NCBI GenBank assembly: GCA_028583415.1
Contig: CM053267.1
Span: forward strand, 25,314,112-25,378,111
Direction of reading: 5' to 3'
Length of the DNA: 64,000 nt
From: Protea cynaroides
Taxonomy: Eukaryota > Streptophyta > Magnoliopsida > Proteales > Proteaceae
Shown in pieces: positions 32,199-43,722 of the stretch (positions are counted from its first letter, which is position 1; each line of letters begins with the position of its first letter). The position numbers and the translations under genes were made by a program. The notes below the pieces were generated by a model. The model saw only the letters and a list, made by a program, of their open reading frames with translations. It was not told the origin of the DNA and ran no database searches.

Positions 32199-33657
32199 GC
32201 AAATTTATAGAAGGCAAAAGATTTTTTGATTGGCAACAAGTATTTGATACCTGATCTACCAACAACACCCTCGATCCGGCCTAAAATCCGCTCCCCTATA
32301 TAAGAATTGCCAATGATACGCCATCCTGTCTTTGCTAATCGTTGATTTCCGTAGAACCTTTTCCCCTTCATATAAATAAGACAAGATGACCAAAAATAAT
32401 AGAGTTAGGTTGGCATCTTATCACTTTTTAGTTTTTTCCAAAACATGTTTGCCTTTGTCCATACATAGGTTGTGCACACATCAATACCAAACGATAAAGA
32501 ACAAAAGTGAATGAGTTAGGGTGCAAACTCTATTGTGTTAATAAATTGTAATGGACCGTTTTGATCTTTCCGGTGTCTTGGATAGAATTTTTGTTGTTGA
32601 TGATAAGTAATCCAGTACCTATGCATATCAAAACCCTTTTTTTTTTCTTTTTTTTTTTTTTCTTTTTTTTGAGGTGTTGGGGGGTCTTTAAAGGCGAAAG
32701 AAATGAACAATCAATATCATTATAATCATATGTGCTATAGTGAAGCTTGATATTATCTTAAGTTAGGAATTACTGTTCATTCTACCACGTTTTTTCGGTG
32801 GTTCAGAATTTTTTTTGAGAGAGTTGTATTAGAGGCAATCTTGTACTTTTGGGGGTTTAAGGTTTCTCTTTATACAGAGTGTAACTAGTAAAAAGATGTA
32901 TTAAGTGTTGGTAATTTCTTTATTTTCATTGTAAAAGATGTGATTGATTGCTCTATTGTAGATGTAATTCATACATCTTGTGTGGATGAACCATCGTTAT
33001 GTTTTGTTTTCTCCTTCATTTTTTCATTTGCTATCGATCTTTAGCTGCATTGATTTTGTTCCCATTTTCATTTTGTTACAATGGTGCAAGGGATGGTTCT
33101 TATTCTACGGTTGACAACCATAGTGGTTTTTAATATTTAATTCTTTAACAATATGATATGTAATCAAGTGGACTAAATTTTACCAAAAAAATAATTAAAT
33201 GGACTAAATCTGAGAGTAGAAACCAGAACAGAAATAAAAATGGAGATTTTATTATGCTTTAGCAGCCGTAATCCCATGGCCACCCCTTTTACATTTCTAT
33301 ATTTTTTTTTTTGTTTCAACATAAAATTTTACGTGTAATTTTTTATATGTTTAAAAAATTTCAATGTTTATTTTTAAGAGATAAAATAAGAGGATGGAAA
33401 AAAAAAAACTTTTATCTTTCTTTTATATATGGAAAATAAACATTGAATTTATTATTTTTTCATATAAAATGTGTCATGTAAAATTTTATTTACGTCAAAG
33501 CAGATTGACAAAGCACAAATTATATATCCATAAAGAAGAGAGGGATCATGATGTGGGAAAATGTTTGAGGTTGACACCCCAACTTAAGAAAAGCTAATTT
33601 TGTAAAGTTAATTCAGAAAATAGTAGGGATTATCAGGTGAGGTATGTTTTAACAATC
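32199..33657. other. Intergenic with a T-rich tract and a possible copia LTR tail
   Basis: A T-rich tract lies at about 32637-32668. From about 32815 to 33085, words such as CTTGTGTGGATGAACC and a terminal ACAATGGTGCAAGG recall a copia LTR followed by a decayed PBS. No reading frame is convincing. Downstream (33100-33657) is AT-rich and would be the 3' flank of the host gene. Confidence 0.35.
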
Positions 33658-34786
33658 CTAACGCACGTTAGATGCAACAACCTGAGCCCAGAATTTCAGA
33701 TGTTCCTTCATGTCTCCGACTGATCTCCTGTCAGCCCAATTGGGCATCAGAGGAACTGATGATCTCTGTAGAAGCCATGCTTCAGACAGATAAGGTCTCC
33801 TAACCTTGTCTTCATTCAAGTTTGCTTGGCTCCTGTCTCTCAGTCCAGGAATTATCTTCAACATACTTGAGTCCAAGTCTTCGTTGTTGAATCTGAAACC
33901 CAAATCCTTAAAACCTTGTAATTCCTCAATCTCGAGATCATTCATTGTCTTCCAGCGACTTAAAGTCCTATTGCTGTCATGCTGTGTTATATCCACTTTT
34001 GCTTCCCTCCTGTTCCTTGGAATGCTAAGACTTGGTATCATGCTCTGCAACTCAAATTTCAGAAAAAAATCAGATACTGAGAGATCAAAACTAAATATTG
34101 TTGGATTGGTTAAAATCATATGTTCCATGAAACTTTAGTACCTTGGAATTATGTTGTGGTGGCAAGACACTTGAAGATGTATGCGATCCCTGCCGCATCA
34201 ATTTTCTTGAACCATGAATGCTTAATTTCTCCTTTCCAATGGTATGAGGTACTAAGGGTGCTCCAACTAACTTTTGATGAACTGAACCATCATCCTCAAG
34301 TTCTTCAGGGAGTGATGAAGATTGTTTATCACATGGGTTCTCAATATCTTTATCTGGGTTATCATCAACCTTTGGTTCCTTCTGCATTTGCTGCTTTCCA
34401 GAGCTTATGTTTTGGGCCATGCTCTGTTTTCAAGCAGACTATCAACAATAAGTAAGAGATAGAAAGTGATTCTTATAAACTGCAAGCAAGAAAGAGTAAT
34501 CATGAATCAAAAAGAAGAGCTTAGAAGTACTAACCGATGGTTGTTGGTTTCTGGAATCATCTCTAGAGATCCAAAGCAGCTCAGGCATTGAAGAAGAGAT
34601 TTTATCACCAGATCTCATCTTAACAGATATCTCTTGTGAAGGAGTAGGATCAGAAGAACGTCTAACCATGGCTGGTTTTCTATGAAACAAGTTGTTGAAA
34701 AACCAGTTATCTTCCAAGAGCTCAAGGGGTCCTAGTTTTTCATCTCTAGATGAAGAAGAAGACTCCCATGAATCAAAATGTTCCAT
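33658..34786 (-). CDS. DUF1685-family protein, three exons
   Basis: The only convincing host gene. Exons on the minus strand are 34786-34535, 34423-34142 and 34044-33658, giving 306 codons plus stop. All junctions are GT-AG and phase 0: donors ATCG|GTTAGT and CCAAG|GTACTA, acceptors AAAACAG and GTTGCAG; introns are 111 and 97 nt. The start MEHFDSWESSSSS is chosen as the first Met of the acidic, serine-rich N-terminus. Exon 3 holds the DUF1685 hallmarks: a helix LEIEELQGFKDLGFRF, then RPYLSEAWL, and the C-terminal DMKEHLKFWAQVVASNVR. Such plant proteins have no assigned biochemical role; no signal peptide or membrane segment is seen. The frame is intact, unlike every transposon ORF here. Expression is untested. 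Confidence 0.88.
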
Positions 34787-34946
34787 AGCTACCCAGCTTC
34801 TCGATTCATGGAGTAGAGAGGACTCAAAATCATATAAGCCATGTTTATATATGAGATGGAAAAGTATGATTCCGAGTCGGGACTTAGAACACAGTATCAT
34901 GTGCTTATGGGATATTCCTCTGTACAGTGTACTCAAAATATTATAA

Positions 34947-34955
34947 TTTTATATA
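34947..34955 (-). promoter_or_regulatory. Likely TATA box of the DUF1685 gene
   Basis: TATATAAAA on the minus strand lies about 160 bp upstream of the start codon, with an AT-rich downstream leader. Placement is plausible for a plant promoter. Confidence 0.5.
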
Positions 34956-34959
34956 AAGA

Positions 34960-35165
34960 GATCAGGAGATGCGGACGTTTAGGGGACCTGGATCTCTGCG
35001 TGGCGTAGGATCCAACCGCTGAAAGGGCTTTGGAACAAATGCCGGATGCACTCCACTGTCGGATCCCAGCATCGCCGCACCATCGTGCCACAGTGGATCC
35101 TTACGGCGCCGTTGACTGATACGCAGGAGCAGGTATGCCAGCACATCGCCCATGTGACAGTCTTT
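34960..35165. other. GC-rich block upstream of the DUF1685 gene
   Basis: A CpG-containing stretch in otherwise AT-rich DNA, with GGATCC repeated (35008, 35061 and 35094). Both strands have short open frames but no recognised domain. It could be upstream promoter sequence or an old transposon piece. Confidence 0.3.
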
Positions 35166-35172
35166 TCTTTAT

Positions 35173-35400
35173 CAAGCCAATACGGAAGGTCTCTGTACTA
35201 TGTCTTGCTTTTTCTTTTGTTCTTAGACAGCTGTTGCTAGAAGTATTATTAGTAAAATGGAAAATCACAAAAAAGGGCGTTTTCTTTATCATGAAATACG
35301 GAAGGTCTCTCTAGTTTTGTTTTTTTTGGTTAGACAGCTATTGCTAGAAGTATTATTAGTAAATTGGAAAATCATAAAAAAGGGCATTTGAAAGTTGTTT
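35173..35400. repeat. Two-copy tandem repeat of about 115 bp
   Basis: The block ATACGGAAGGTCTCT ... TAGACAGCTGTTGCTAGAAG ... AAAAAAGGGC starts at about 35179 and repeats at about 35299 with few changes. It lies upstream of the host gene. Confidence 0.75.
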
Positions 35401-35660
35401 TTAGGATTCTACCAAAAACAAAACAAAAAAAAAAATTGTTTTTAGGAGCAAGATACCTATTTCTTTTTGGACTTGTTTCGGGTTGTCCCAAAAACTTGAG
35501 TCCGATTTGATTTGGATCAGAATCTACTCGAATCTATCCGGTAACACTCCCAAAACAAACGGAAGACAGATGAAATCCATTTACTCAAAAAAATTTTATT
35601 TTTTTTACTTTCACCCATGAAAAAATCCAATATGGTAGAGTATGATGTTTTCTTACGATT

Positions 35661-35978
35661 TTGATTGGTTGCAAGGGAGATCAAAGAGAAAGGAAGTGAA
35701 AAATTTTAAACTTTTATAGTTATAACACAATGATTATATAAATTATCTAAACTTCTTAACATATTTAGTAATGGTATTTATAAACTATAAGATTTGATTT
35801 TCTTTTTAAATGAGAGAGATTTAGATGCACAGTAAATTGTAAATTAATAACTAAATATAAAATAATTTAGAGTTAGTTACTTATCAATGTGATAGGATGT
35901 ATTATAATCATTACAAAATTTTTCATTTAAAGTTTAAAATTTTCAATTCTCTTCCCTTTGATTCCCCTTGCAAGCTAA
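35661..35978. mobile_element. MITE copy 1 (TIR GATTGGTTGCA family)
   Basis: About 320 bp. The left end GATTGGTTGCAAGGGAGATC and its purine-rich continuation to AAATTTTAAACTT are repeated in inverse at the right end (complement: GCTTGCAAGGGGAATC to TTTTAAACTTT). The interior is AT-rich without a frame. A related copy in reverse orientation lies at 42609-42928. Target duplication not resolved. Confidence 0.6.
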
Positions 35979-36012
35979 TAAAACTGACATGGCAAACTAG
36001 GTGTGTTTGGTT

Positions 36013-37242
36013 TAAGGGTGTCAATCGGTATGGTATCAATATCAGACACAATATAAGAAAAAAATGTGTTTACCATTATCGTGCCAAATAGGAATATGAT
36101 ACTGTTAAAGTTAAAAAACATCCCGTTGATCTGTGACTTGAATAACTTGCAATCACAGAGATTAAACAAGGGAGTTGGGAGACTAAGCCCAGATCCACCC
36201 TGATGCCTAAGTCAAAATCCAATATAACAGTTAAGAGATAGCTGAAAACTATTTCCAGTTTAAAGAGAAGGGGATCGTAGGAAGAGTTTGAATGTAAAAT
36301 AAACAAAGTGAATAATGAATCGTCCATTGTCTTGGGTTGTCCTATATTTATAGAGATGGATAAGAAGCAGGGAGGTACCAAGACTCTTGAAGGACGTACG
36401 CCAATAGAACTGTCAAGTGTCATGTTGTGGGACGCCTAGGTCGTAGACTCCGAGTAGGAGTAGAAGACCTTGACGAAGGACGCTAAGTCTGTCAGGATAA
36501 GAGTGACATGTGTCACCATGCAGTTGGTCGACCTGCCATACAGGTCGGCAACGTGTACTAGTAGGAGAATGACTCCCATAACGTGGTTAAACTTTCTAGG
36601 GGTAGGCATCTCCGGCGCGTACTCAACCAAGTGACGTATAGTAGGAGGACTCGGCCACCAAGAGACTGAGGCCAAGTGTGACTGTAATTGGCCTAATTTG
36701 GATGTCACGTGTCAGATTTTTATTGGGAGATATTTTTCCCCCCTAACAGATACCAAAACTTAAACCATTACTTTACCAGTAGGATTTTTAACTGATATTG
36801 TATATGATTTTTATACGGTAGAAAAACAGCTACGAATTTGATATGAGCCTCGGTTTCTAATTCAGTACGAAATATGATTCTAAATCGGTACAAAATATGA
36901 TTCTAATTTGATGCAATCTTAGACACTTGTCATCTTCATAATTTTTTTTAGCTAATGTATATCATAAAAAAAATATGGTATATACCACTTGAACACTTCT
37001 TCTCATCTTGAAAATATTAATTTTTAATCGATATATGGTATACAAATTGGTATAAATGGTATAAAAAATCGGTATAAATAACGATATAGATACGGTCATA
37101 CCATTGATATACGGGTATAATACTCCACTATACTAAATAGAAATATAATATTAAAAATTAAACCACTACCATAGTAGATAGAATATCATACATCAATATG
37201 AGATAAACAATAAATAGTGATTTTCATATCAAATTGACACCT
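36013..37242. mobile_element. TIR element with AAGGGTGTCAAT ends, interrupted by a solo LTR
   Basis: The left end TAAGGGTGTCAATCGGTATGG and the complement of the right end TAAGGTGTCAATTTGATATG form a terminal inverted pair. The interior is rich in GGTATA words. A 646 bp LTR is inserted at 36103. The ends resemble those of the element at 38656, so both may be hAT-like. The target duplication was not clear. Confidence 0.45.
36103..36748 (-). mobile_element. Solo LTR, Tat-type, target duplication GATAC
   Basis: The segment starts TGTTA and ends TAACA and is flanked by GATAC at 36098-36102 and 36749-36753, a perfect 5 bp duplication. On the minus strand it shows ACACGTGTCACTC-like promoter words, a TATA box (CTATAAATATAGG, about 36349) and the block TTGACTTAGGCATCAGGGTG. 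The last block is usual before the end of Tat-lineage LTRs. No interior is present, so it is a solo LTR. Confidence 0.8.
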
Positions 37243-38229
37243 TAGTTTAACTTCCCTTAAAGAGAAAGCGTGCTTCGGATTTGATGATCGATATATTGAG
37301 GGAGCTTTGGACTTAATGATCCATGTATTGAGAGTACAATTTTTTCCTTTTTTTAATAAAAAAAATAATTGGGAGCTCTGCAAATTTAATTTAATTTCAT
37401 TTCATTGATTCTATATTAAGGGAGAAAAGGTTTCTTCACGCCAATTGTTGATTTCCATGCAATATAATTTTACCAAATTAGAAAGTGTTGCTTCAATTCT
37501 GACAGCTGGATGTTAGGAGATGATGTGGATTGATCACATTAAAATTCAACCGATCAACATACTCTCTCGTATATGTTGGGGAGGAGGTATTGGGGGCACC
37601 GAAAGTAAAGTGACTACGGACAACTCATATACAGGGGTAGGATGGATATTTCAAAAACAAGGGGGTGAGGGTTTTGAGCAATTTAATGGACATCAAGGCT
37701 GATATCAATGGGGGTTTGGATCGTCTGCAATCGAGTCCCTATAACTTTGTCCAAGCTGTTGGATTGTATCGGTGCACATGTAGATACACTCTCAACGGCC
37801 CAAATGTGACTACAAAGATTGCACGATTATAGAAAACCCAAATCCAATGGGTCTTTGATATCAAACCTGTGTCAATAAGAAAAACCCTTTATTCATTTTG
37901 TTCATTTTGTTCAACAAGCTCTGATTGGTTAGAAGGGAAGTGATAAAATTTATCTCCCATTTTCTTCCTTTGAAAAGTGATCTTCAATCCAATGAGTGGA
38001 TCCACTCTCCCATATGTTATCCTGCGTATACCATCACCATCCATATCATGTGGGTCTTACACTTTCAAAGTGGATATGACGAGAGCAATCAGAATCCAAT
38101 TCAATCTCCATAAACCTAGTCAGCCATCTAACCGGTGCTGCTGACCAGATCTCTATTTCAATTGCTCATTAACGAATCTCAATTTGTTCATGACTCAACT
38201 TCGACAATTCGAATGGCCTTCCTGTTCAT
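37243..38229. other. Intergenic, with one MITE end at 37918
   Basis: GCTCTGATTGGTTAGAAGGGAAGTG at 37918-37943 matches one end of the MITE family at 35661 and 42609. The other end was not found, so it is a half copy or a solo end. Nothing else is recognised. Confidence 0.4.
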
Positions 38230-38635
38230 GCCTTTGCAAAATTGGTTTGTTGTTTAAAATGGGAGACTTTGGCCATGAGAGCTACCTTACAGTTGGCTAT
38301 TGAGAACGGATTTAATAAGATTTCAATGGGGACAGATTGTTTGGAACTCATTAATCATCTCATTGATCCCACCGATTCTGCGAATCTAGATATCTTCCCA
38401 ATTATTCAATATATTCTTCACATCATAGCTCAATGTGAATCATGTACTTTCAACCATATTTCAAGGGAGGCTAATATTGTTGCTCATTCATTTGGCCGGA
38501 ATTCTGTAACAACTACGGAGTTGGTTGTTTGGTCTATTTTCTCTCCTTGGCTTCAGGAGTTATGTATTTCTGATACCTCAACTTGTTTTCGTATTTTATT
38601 TCAATAAACTTTTGTTTTACCAAAAAAAAATTCTT
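38230..38635 (+). pseudogene. LINE 3' end with RNase H domain
   Basis: The 121-codon frame at 38242-38607 encodes an RNase H-like fold: ETLAMRATLQLAIENGF with catalytic glutamate, ISMGTDCLELINHL with aspartate, then FNHISREANIVAHSFGRNS with the C-terminal histidine/aspartate-type segment. The stop is followed within 14 nt by TTTGTTTTACC and an A9 run at 38622-38630, the usual end of plant LINEs. The 5' part (endonuclease and RT) is absent, typical of 5' truncation. It is related to the minus-strand fragment at the left window edge. Confidence 0.7.
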
Positions 38636-39003
38636 AGACAATCTGGATCAAGGCTTAGGGGTGTCAAGATTGAGACCAAGCCAAAAACGAGAATCGAAGC
38701 CAATCTGTAAAGCCAGACCAAATTGTTTTTGGATTGGTACTAGGCTTGCGACTTGGTTTTCAGAGATCAATGAAAAAACGAAACTGGACTGGACTGACCC
38801 AAATTGAGTCAATGGATTGAAACTGAACCAATAACAAACCGATAATTGACCAATAAAATCCATTAAGCCAACCATTTAATTAATATAAATCTAAGAAAAC
38901 AAAATGGTACCAATCTAATACTAGACTAATAAAAGCCAATTAACCCAATTTTTAATTAATATAAACGTAAGTGTCCGAAGCACTAGGAACGTGATACTAG
39001 GCC

Positions 39004-39536
39004 TAGAGATGTAAACGGACCGAATTCAAATCATTATACCATTATCCAAATTCGAATCCGTTTACCAACTACCCTATTCAAATCCGATCCAAAATTTGCC
39101 AGATGTATAAAATCCAAATCTGAATTCAATTTTTTTATTGGTTATCAGGTTAAAATCCGATTAGAATCCGATTAGAATCCGAAAAGTATACACAACACTA
39201 TTTTTGAAATGTATGTACAATAATAACCATTCAAAAACACAAAAAATTATAATTTTATTCTCTATTTCTCATAATTTTTCATCTTAAAATGAAAAAAAAA
39301 ATCAATCAAAGAGAAATAAATATATCATACAATTTTATTTCCTTGTTCGCTGATACCTAAATGGAGTGAATATAAGTCCGCCCCACTAGGTGATATCTGA
39401 ATTTCGCATCTAAATCCGATCCCAACTATCCAAATCTGCACAAGCTCCCAACTATCTGATTCCTATTATTTGAATTCCCCTAAACGGATGCAAATGTGAT
39501 CGAATCTGGATATTCGAATATCCATTTACATCTCTA
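39004..39536. mobile_element. hAT-like MITE nested in the above
   Basis: The termini TAGAGATGTAAACGGA and (complement) TAGAGATGTAAATGGA are inverted. Flanks ACTAGGCC (38996-39003) and ACTAGACC (39537-39544) match at 7 of 8 positions, the length expected for hAT elements. The 533 bp interior is non-coding, with repeated AATCCGA/TCGGATT words. Confidence 0.65.
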
Positions 39537-39581
39537 ACTAGACCAATAAAAACAACCCAAAAATAGATTTATAAGATCCCA

Positions 39582-39603
39582 ATATATATATATATATATA
39601 TAT
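39582..39603. repeat. (TA)n microsatellite
   Basis: An AT dinucleotide run of about 22 bp. Confidence 0.9.
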
Positions 39604-39780
39604 TGTTGTAACAATGGTTTGTTATTTTTTCAAATATCACAATGAATCTATATAAAACAAACCAGACTGAAACCAAAACAAAAATACCAGGCTTTTTTTT
39701 AATGTTTTGGTTTTGAGCTTGCCAGTATAAGATTGAAATCCTTTCGAACCAAAACAAACCAACTGATTGTGACACCTTTA

Positions 39781-40699
39781 GATCAAGCGGTTCTTTCACA
39801 AATAAGAAAATATCAGGTTGATCACCTTTTTTTTATGCTCTTTTCCTTAGCAATTAGGAGGTCTAAGAGAAGATGAAGAGGGATCTCAAATATATAATTA
39901 CAACCCGAGATGAACATAATCCATCCCCTCCCCTTCTTCTAAAAGAAAGAGAAAACGAGGGAAAATTTATGTCATTAGTTCTATATAGACACATACAGAA
40001 AATATCCTCTCTTGTTGTTCAGTCTCTCTGTCATGATCTAACGGCGGCTTGAGTTCATCTGGCCCATACCAATGTATTGGTATGCCCACCAAGTGAACTC
40101 CAGCCGCTGAATCACAGTTGAAATTCCTCCAACAATGGGAGAGGCACATGCTATTTCTTCTTCTTTTCTTTTATTTCTTTTTTTGGGTGGGGGTAGGGTA
40201 TGGTGAGGACTGGTAAAATTTTTCCTATCTGATATGGGAATAATGGAACAGCCGATCAGAAAGGGACACGTGTCCTCTGTGGATCTCCGATATAGACGAG
40301 ACATGTGTCCTCATTCGTGAGTCCACAACCAAATGACAACTCATAAGAAGAATAAACGAAAAGGTTATCCCCAGGATCTTAGGAATAACGCAGATCAGTA
40401 TCAACAAGGGAAGATTACCCCATCATAGCAACGTGCTAGCTAGTGAAGAAACTGCCTAGCTAGGATATCAAAAGCAGTCATGGGAAGTCTACCACAAGAT
40501 CACCATCCGACGGTCTAGAAGCTCTCCCCTTGTCTGAACCCTATTCTTTAGGGATTGGGTCGTGGGTATCCATGACTCTCGTATCAGAACTGGCACAACA
40601 GCTCTTGGTAGATTGCACGAAGTTGGAGACATCTGAGATCACCGGAAATCACCCTGATCATGCCGAAATATATGTCACTCCTTGCCTCTATAAATAAAG
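39781..40699. other. Intergenic, no gene recognised
   Basis: Short frames on the minus strand (39967-40407) have no domain. Nothing else is seen up to the Mutator-like element. Confidence 0.4.
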
Positions 40700-42007
40700 G
40701 GGAAAATTTCAGCTTCCACCCAAAAAGAATTGGCCTAATCATCTACCACCCAAGTTGTTTAAAAAAATCACCTACCACCCAAGTTAGACAAACGTTTGTC
40801 AAAAAGATCCAAAAGCAACTAACAGAGTCTTTAGTTGTTGATGTCAACAGTTATAAAATACTTGAATGACAATAATACCCTTTTTGTAAGGGAAAAAAAG
40901 GCTCCTTTTTTTTTTCACAGGAATTGGTTCAGTCCCCAACGCCTCCGCTTCCTTTTCTTCTTCTCTTTCCTCTCTGGCTTTTGCAATCTACCTAAAAAAA
41001 ACAACTTTTCTGGGAAAAATGTTAACCCCAAGGGGATTTCTTTAACATTTGATGGCTGGCATAACCTTGAGTTTTTGTATGGCTGGTACCGGCGGCGGAA
41101 TGCGTCGGGTTTGGGAGATAAAGCCTCGGGCGCTGGGAAAGGCTATGGTAGAGGCTCTGGTGGGGGTATTAGATGGTCATGGGGTTCAACGCCAATGGGC
41201 GATGGTGGAGAAACTTATTGTTTTTCTGCAGGGAGGGTTCATATTAGGAACTCTGATGAAGTGGTTGATCGGTTGCATCAACGAGACATGGTGTGGTTAC
41301 CATTCATTGTGGCTTAGTCTGAGGGAAGATTCATTAACGAATCTAAAGGCGGTGTTCCCAATGGCTCGTGGAATAACAATGATCGGAGTCAATATGGTTT
41401 TAGGGATTCTGGAGCGTTTGCTTTCAGGGGTGGTAGAGTTCAACCGGGTAATCCTTTTTTGGGTAATGGTGGTAACCTCAATTAAAATCTTATGCCTCAA
41501 AGTCATCAAGTGGGGATGGCGATGGGGAGTTCTACTCAGGCAGCGATGTTGACGGTTACGGCGGTGGCCTCGAGTTCTGGTAACAATGACCCTGGTAAGC
41601 GATCTGCCTCTTTTCTCTCACAGAGGGAGAACCAGGAGGGCCAGATGTTATCGGTAGGGTTTCGTCAGTCTAATTCTATGCAGACAGAGTTTGATAGAAG
41701 CTTTGCTAATTGTCGACAAATGGATGGTATGGACCAGAGATTGTCGGCGTTATATGGTGATTCTTGTCATTTCTATGTGGATTCAAAACTATGATCTGGA
41801 GTTAAATTTCTCTTCTTTTTTTTTTTAATAAAATTTTACAGAGAAACGAGAGGAAGAAGAAATGGTATAAACATCTACACACAATTTCAACTCTTTCTCG
41901 TCAATCCATTAACTAACGTTGTCTAACTTGGTGGAAGGTATTTTTTTAAACAATTTGGTGGTAGGTGATTAGGCCAATTCTTTTAGGGTGGTAGCTGAAA
42001 TTTTCCC
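40700..42007 (+). mobile_element. Mutator-like element carrying exon-like sequence (Pack-MULE candidate)
   Basis: Inverted ends of about 95 bp start GGGAAAATTTCAGCT on both sides and continue through AGAATTGGCCTAATCA with roughly 85-90 percent identity by eye. TAAATAAAG flanks it at 40691-40699 and 42009-42017, one extra T on the right; a 9 bp duplication and long TIRs fit the Mutator class. There is no transposase. The interior from about 41040 to 41790 is GC-richer than its surroundings and holds broken glycine-rich coding-like frames, preceded by an acceptor-like poly(T)CACAG at 40905-40920. This looks like captured host sequence. Its source gene was not recognised. Confidence 0.65.
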
Positions 42008-42608
42008 TTAAATAAAGCTCAAAACAAAGGTAACCGGATCTGAATTTTTACACTCATACTCTCCCTCTATCAAATTGCTTAACCCTCACTCTATGAGAAC
42101 TCGTACTCTTCATATCCGAGCTCTAATTGCTTACTTACTATTTTTTATTTAGACATCGGAGTAGCCGCGAGGTTTTTAAACCTGCTTTCTATTGCTTAAT
42201 TTGCTTCCATATTGACTAGTATTACCACCTGGATGTCCGGACCAACGACAACACTATCCATATAAGTTTGGTATGTGATCCGATCTACGATAATGGGACT
42301 TTGGAGGATTTAGCCCTTATTGAGCCAACACTAATAATGGTAGAGGTCTTTTTCTCAATAATTAGTGGATTAGTTTAATACCTTAATAATAATAGACATA
42401 GGGTTCAATTTGGACTCTAGTGGTCGTCATATCTGAGTGGTGGAGCACTCGAGATTATTAGGATAATAACATATAAAGATGATGAATCCCGGCTGGGTTT
42501 CTCTTCTCAAAAAATTGTCGGCCCATTAATCTTAATAACCAATAATATTTGATACAAACAATGTAATGGTATAATAAGGCTTAGGCCTAAGAGCATAGAT
42601 AATCCTAT
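42008..42608. other. Intergenic, no gene recognised
   Basis: AT-rich sequence with no supported feature. Confidence 0.4.
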
Positions 42609-42928
42609 GCTCTGATTGGTTGCAGAAGGAATTAAAGAGAAAGAAAATGAAAATTTTAAACTTAACGAGACTGTATCACATGAGTATGTGACTAACTCAA
42701 AATCATCTCATATTTAGTTATTAACTTATATTTTATTTTGTATAAAAAACCCTAACATTTGAAAAATAAAATAAAATTTATATCAAATAATATCATTACT
42801 AAATATGGTAAGAAAGTTTAGGTAGTTTATACAATCATGTTGTATTATAAATTTATAACTATAAAAGTATTGTTTTTAATTTTGAAAATTTTCACTTCCC
42901 TTTAATTTCTCTCATAACCAAACTGAGC
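42609..42928. mobile_element. MITE copy 2 (TIR GATTGGTTGCA family)
   Basis: The ends GCTCTGATTGGTTGCAGA and (complement) GCTCAGTTTGGTTATGAGA are inverted and followed on both sides by purine-rich sequence and AAAATTTT. The interior GTGACTAACTC and TTAGTTATTAACTTA words match copy 1 (35661-35978) in reverse orientation. Confidence 0.65.
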
Positions 42929-43722
42929 GTAAAGTAAAAAACACCAACGTCAAACCATTGTCCGAGTGTTAAAGACCATATATTAAAGTCATTTGATGAG
43001 CCCCGGTTCGGTACACTTACCAAAGTTACCCATCTTATTGTGCCACATGGAATAATGATATTGCCTTACTCATTGCTGGAAAGATGGTTCATATCTTAGA
43101 TTTGCGATGTGTCATACTTTGGAGATTAATTCAATCAAATATTCTCTCATGTATTAACATACATCTCAACATATGTCCATTCATCTCATGGCACTCCAAC
43201 CACTAGTGTATACCATCTCATGATCGTAAAATTTTCAAACCTCTAATTAGTCATTTGAGCAATATTTGGATCACCTTGAACCATTCAATAAAGTTTTTCC
43301 TATATTTTAACTTTTTCTTTTTAAAGATGAGCAAAGAATATATTAATAAGGAAAGCACATTGAATACAAATGATGATACCGGGAATTCCCAAGAAAAAAA
43401 AAATCAAAAACAATTGATCTACGCCCCCCCGTCTTCACATTGCCATCAGCAGCACACAAAACCAAAACCAAGAATTTAACTCTTCGAACTGACTTAAGAT
43501 GCTACCTTCACATTACCGTCAACAGCACACAGGATGAAAACAAAGAATTAATTCTTTAAACTGACTTAAAATCCGTCGTCTCCAGACTCGCCACACACCA
43601 GCCTTAAATTCAACCAAATGTAACGGGGGTATTAATGCGCCAGCCCACAAATTAGCTAAAATTGGTAATAACCTTTCTGGTCCGGTCCAGTCCGGACCGG
43701 TCCCTCACGAGTTGAGATTATT
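42929..43722. other. Intergenic, no gene recognised
   Basis: A GGTCCGGTCCAGTCCGGACCGGTCC tract at 43680-43703 is partly self-complementary. No gene or element end is clear. Confidence 0.4.

Larger units (their letters stand above)
38656..39780. mobile_element. hAT-like TIR element, outer
   Basis: The ends TAGGGGTGTCAAGATTGAG and (complement) TAAAGGTGTCACAATCAG form an inverted pair. GATCAAG precedes the left end by three bases (38646-38652) and follows the right end immediately (39781-39787), an imperfect duplication. The interior is non-coding with many AACCAA/TTGGTT words, and it is interrupted by another TIR element at 39004. Confidence 0.5.

Noticed and set aside
34960..35165. Divergent gene on the plus strand upstream of the DUF1685 gene
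   Set aside because: The GC-rich frames are under 70 codons, without recognised motif.
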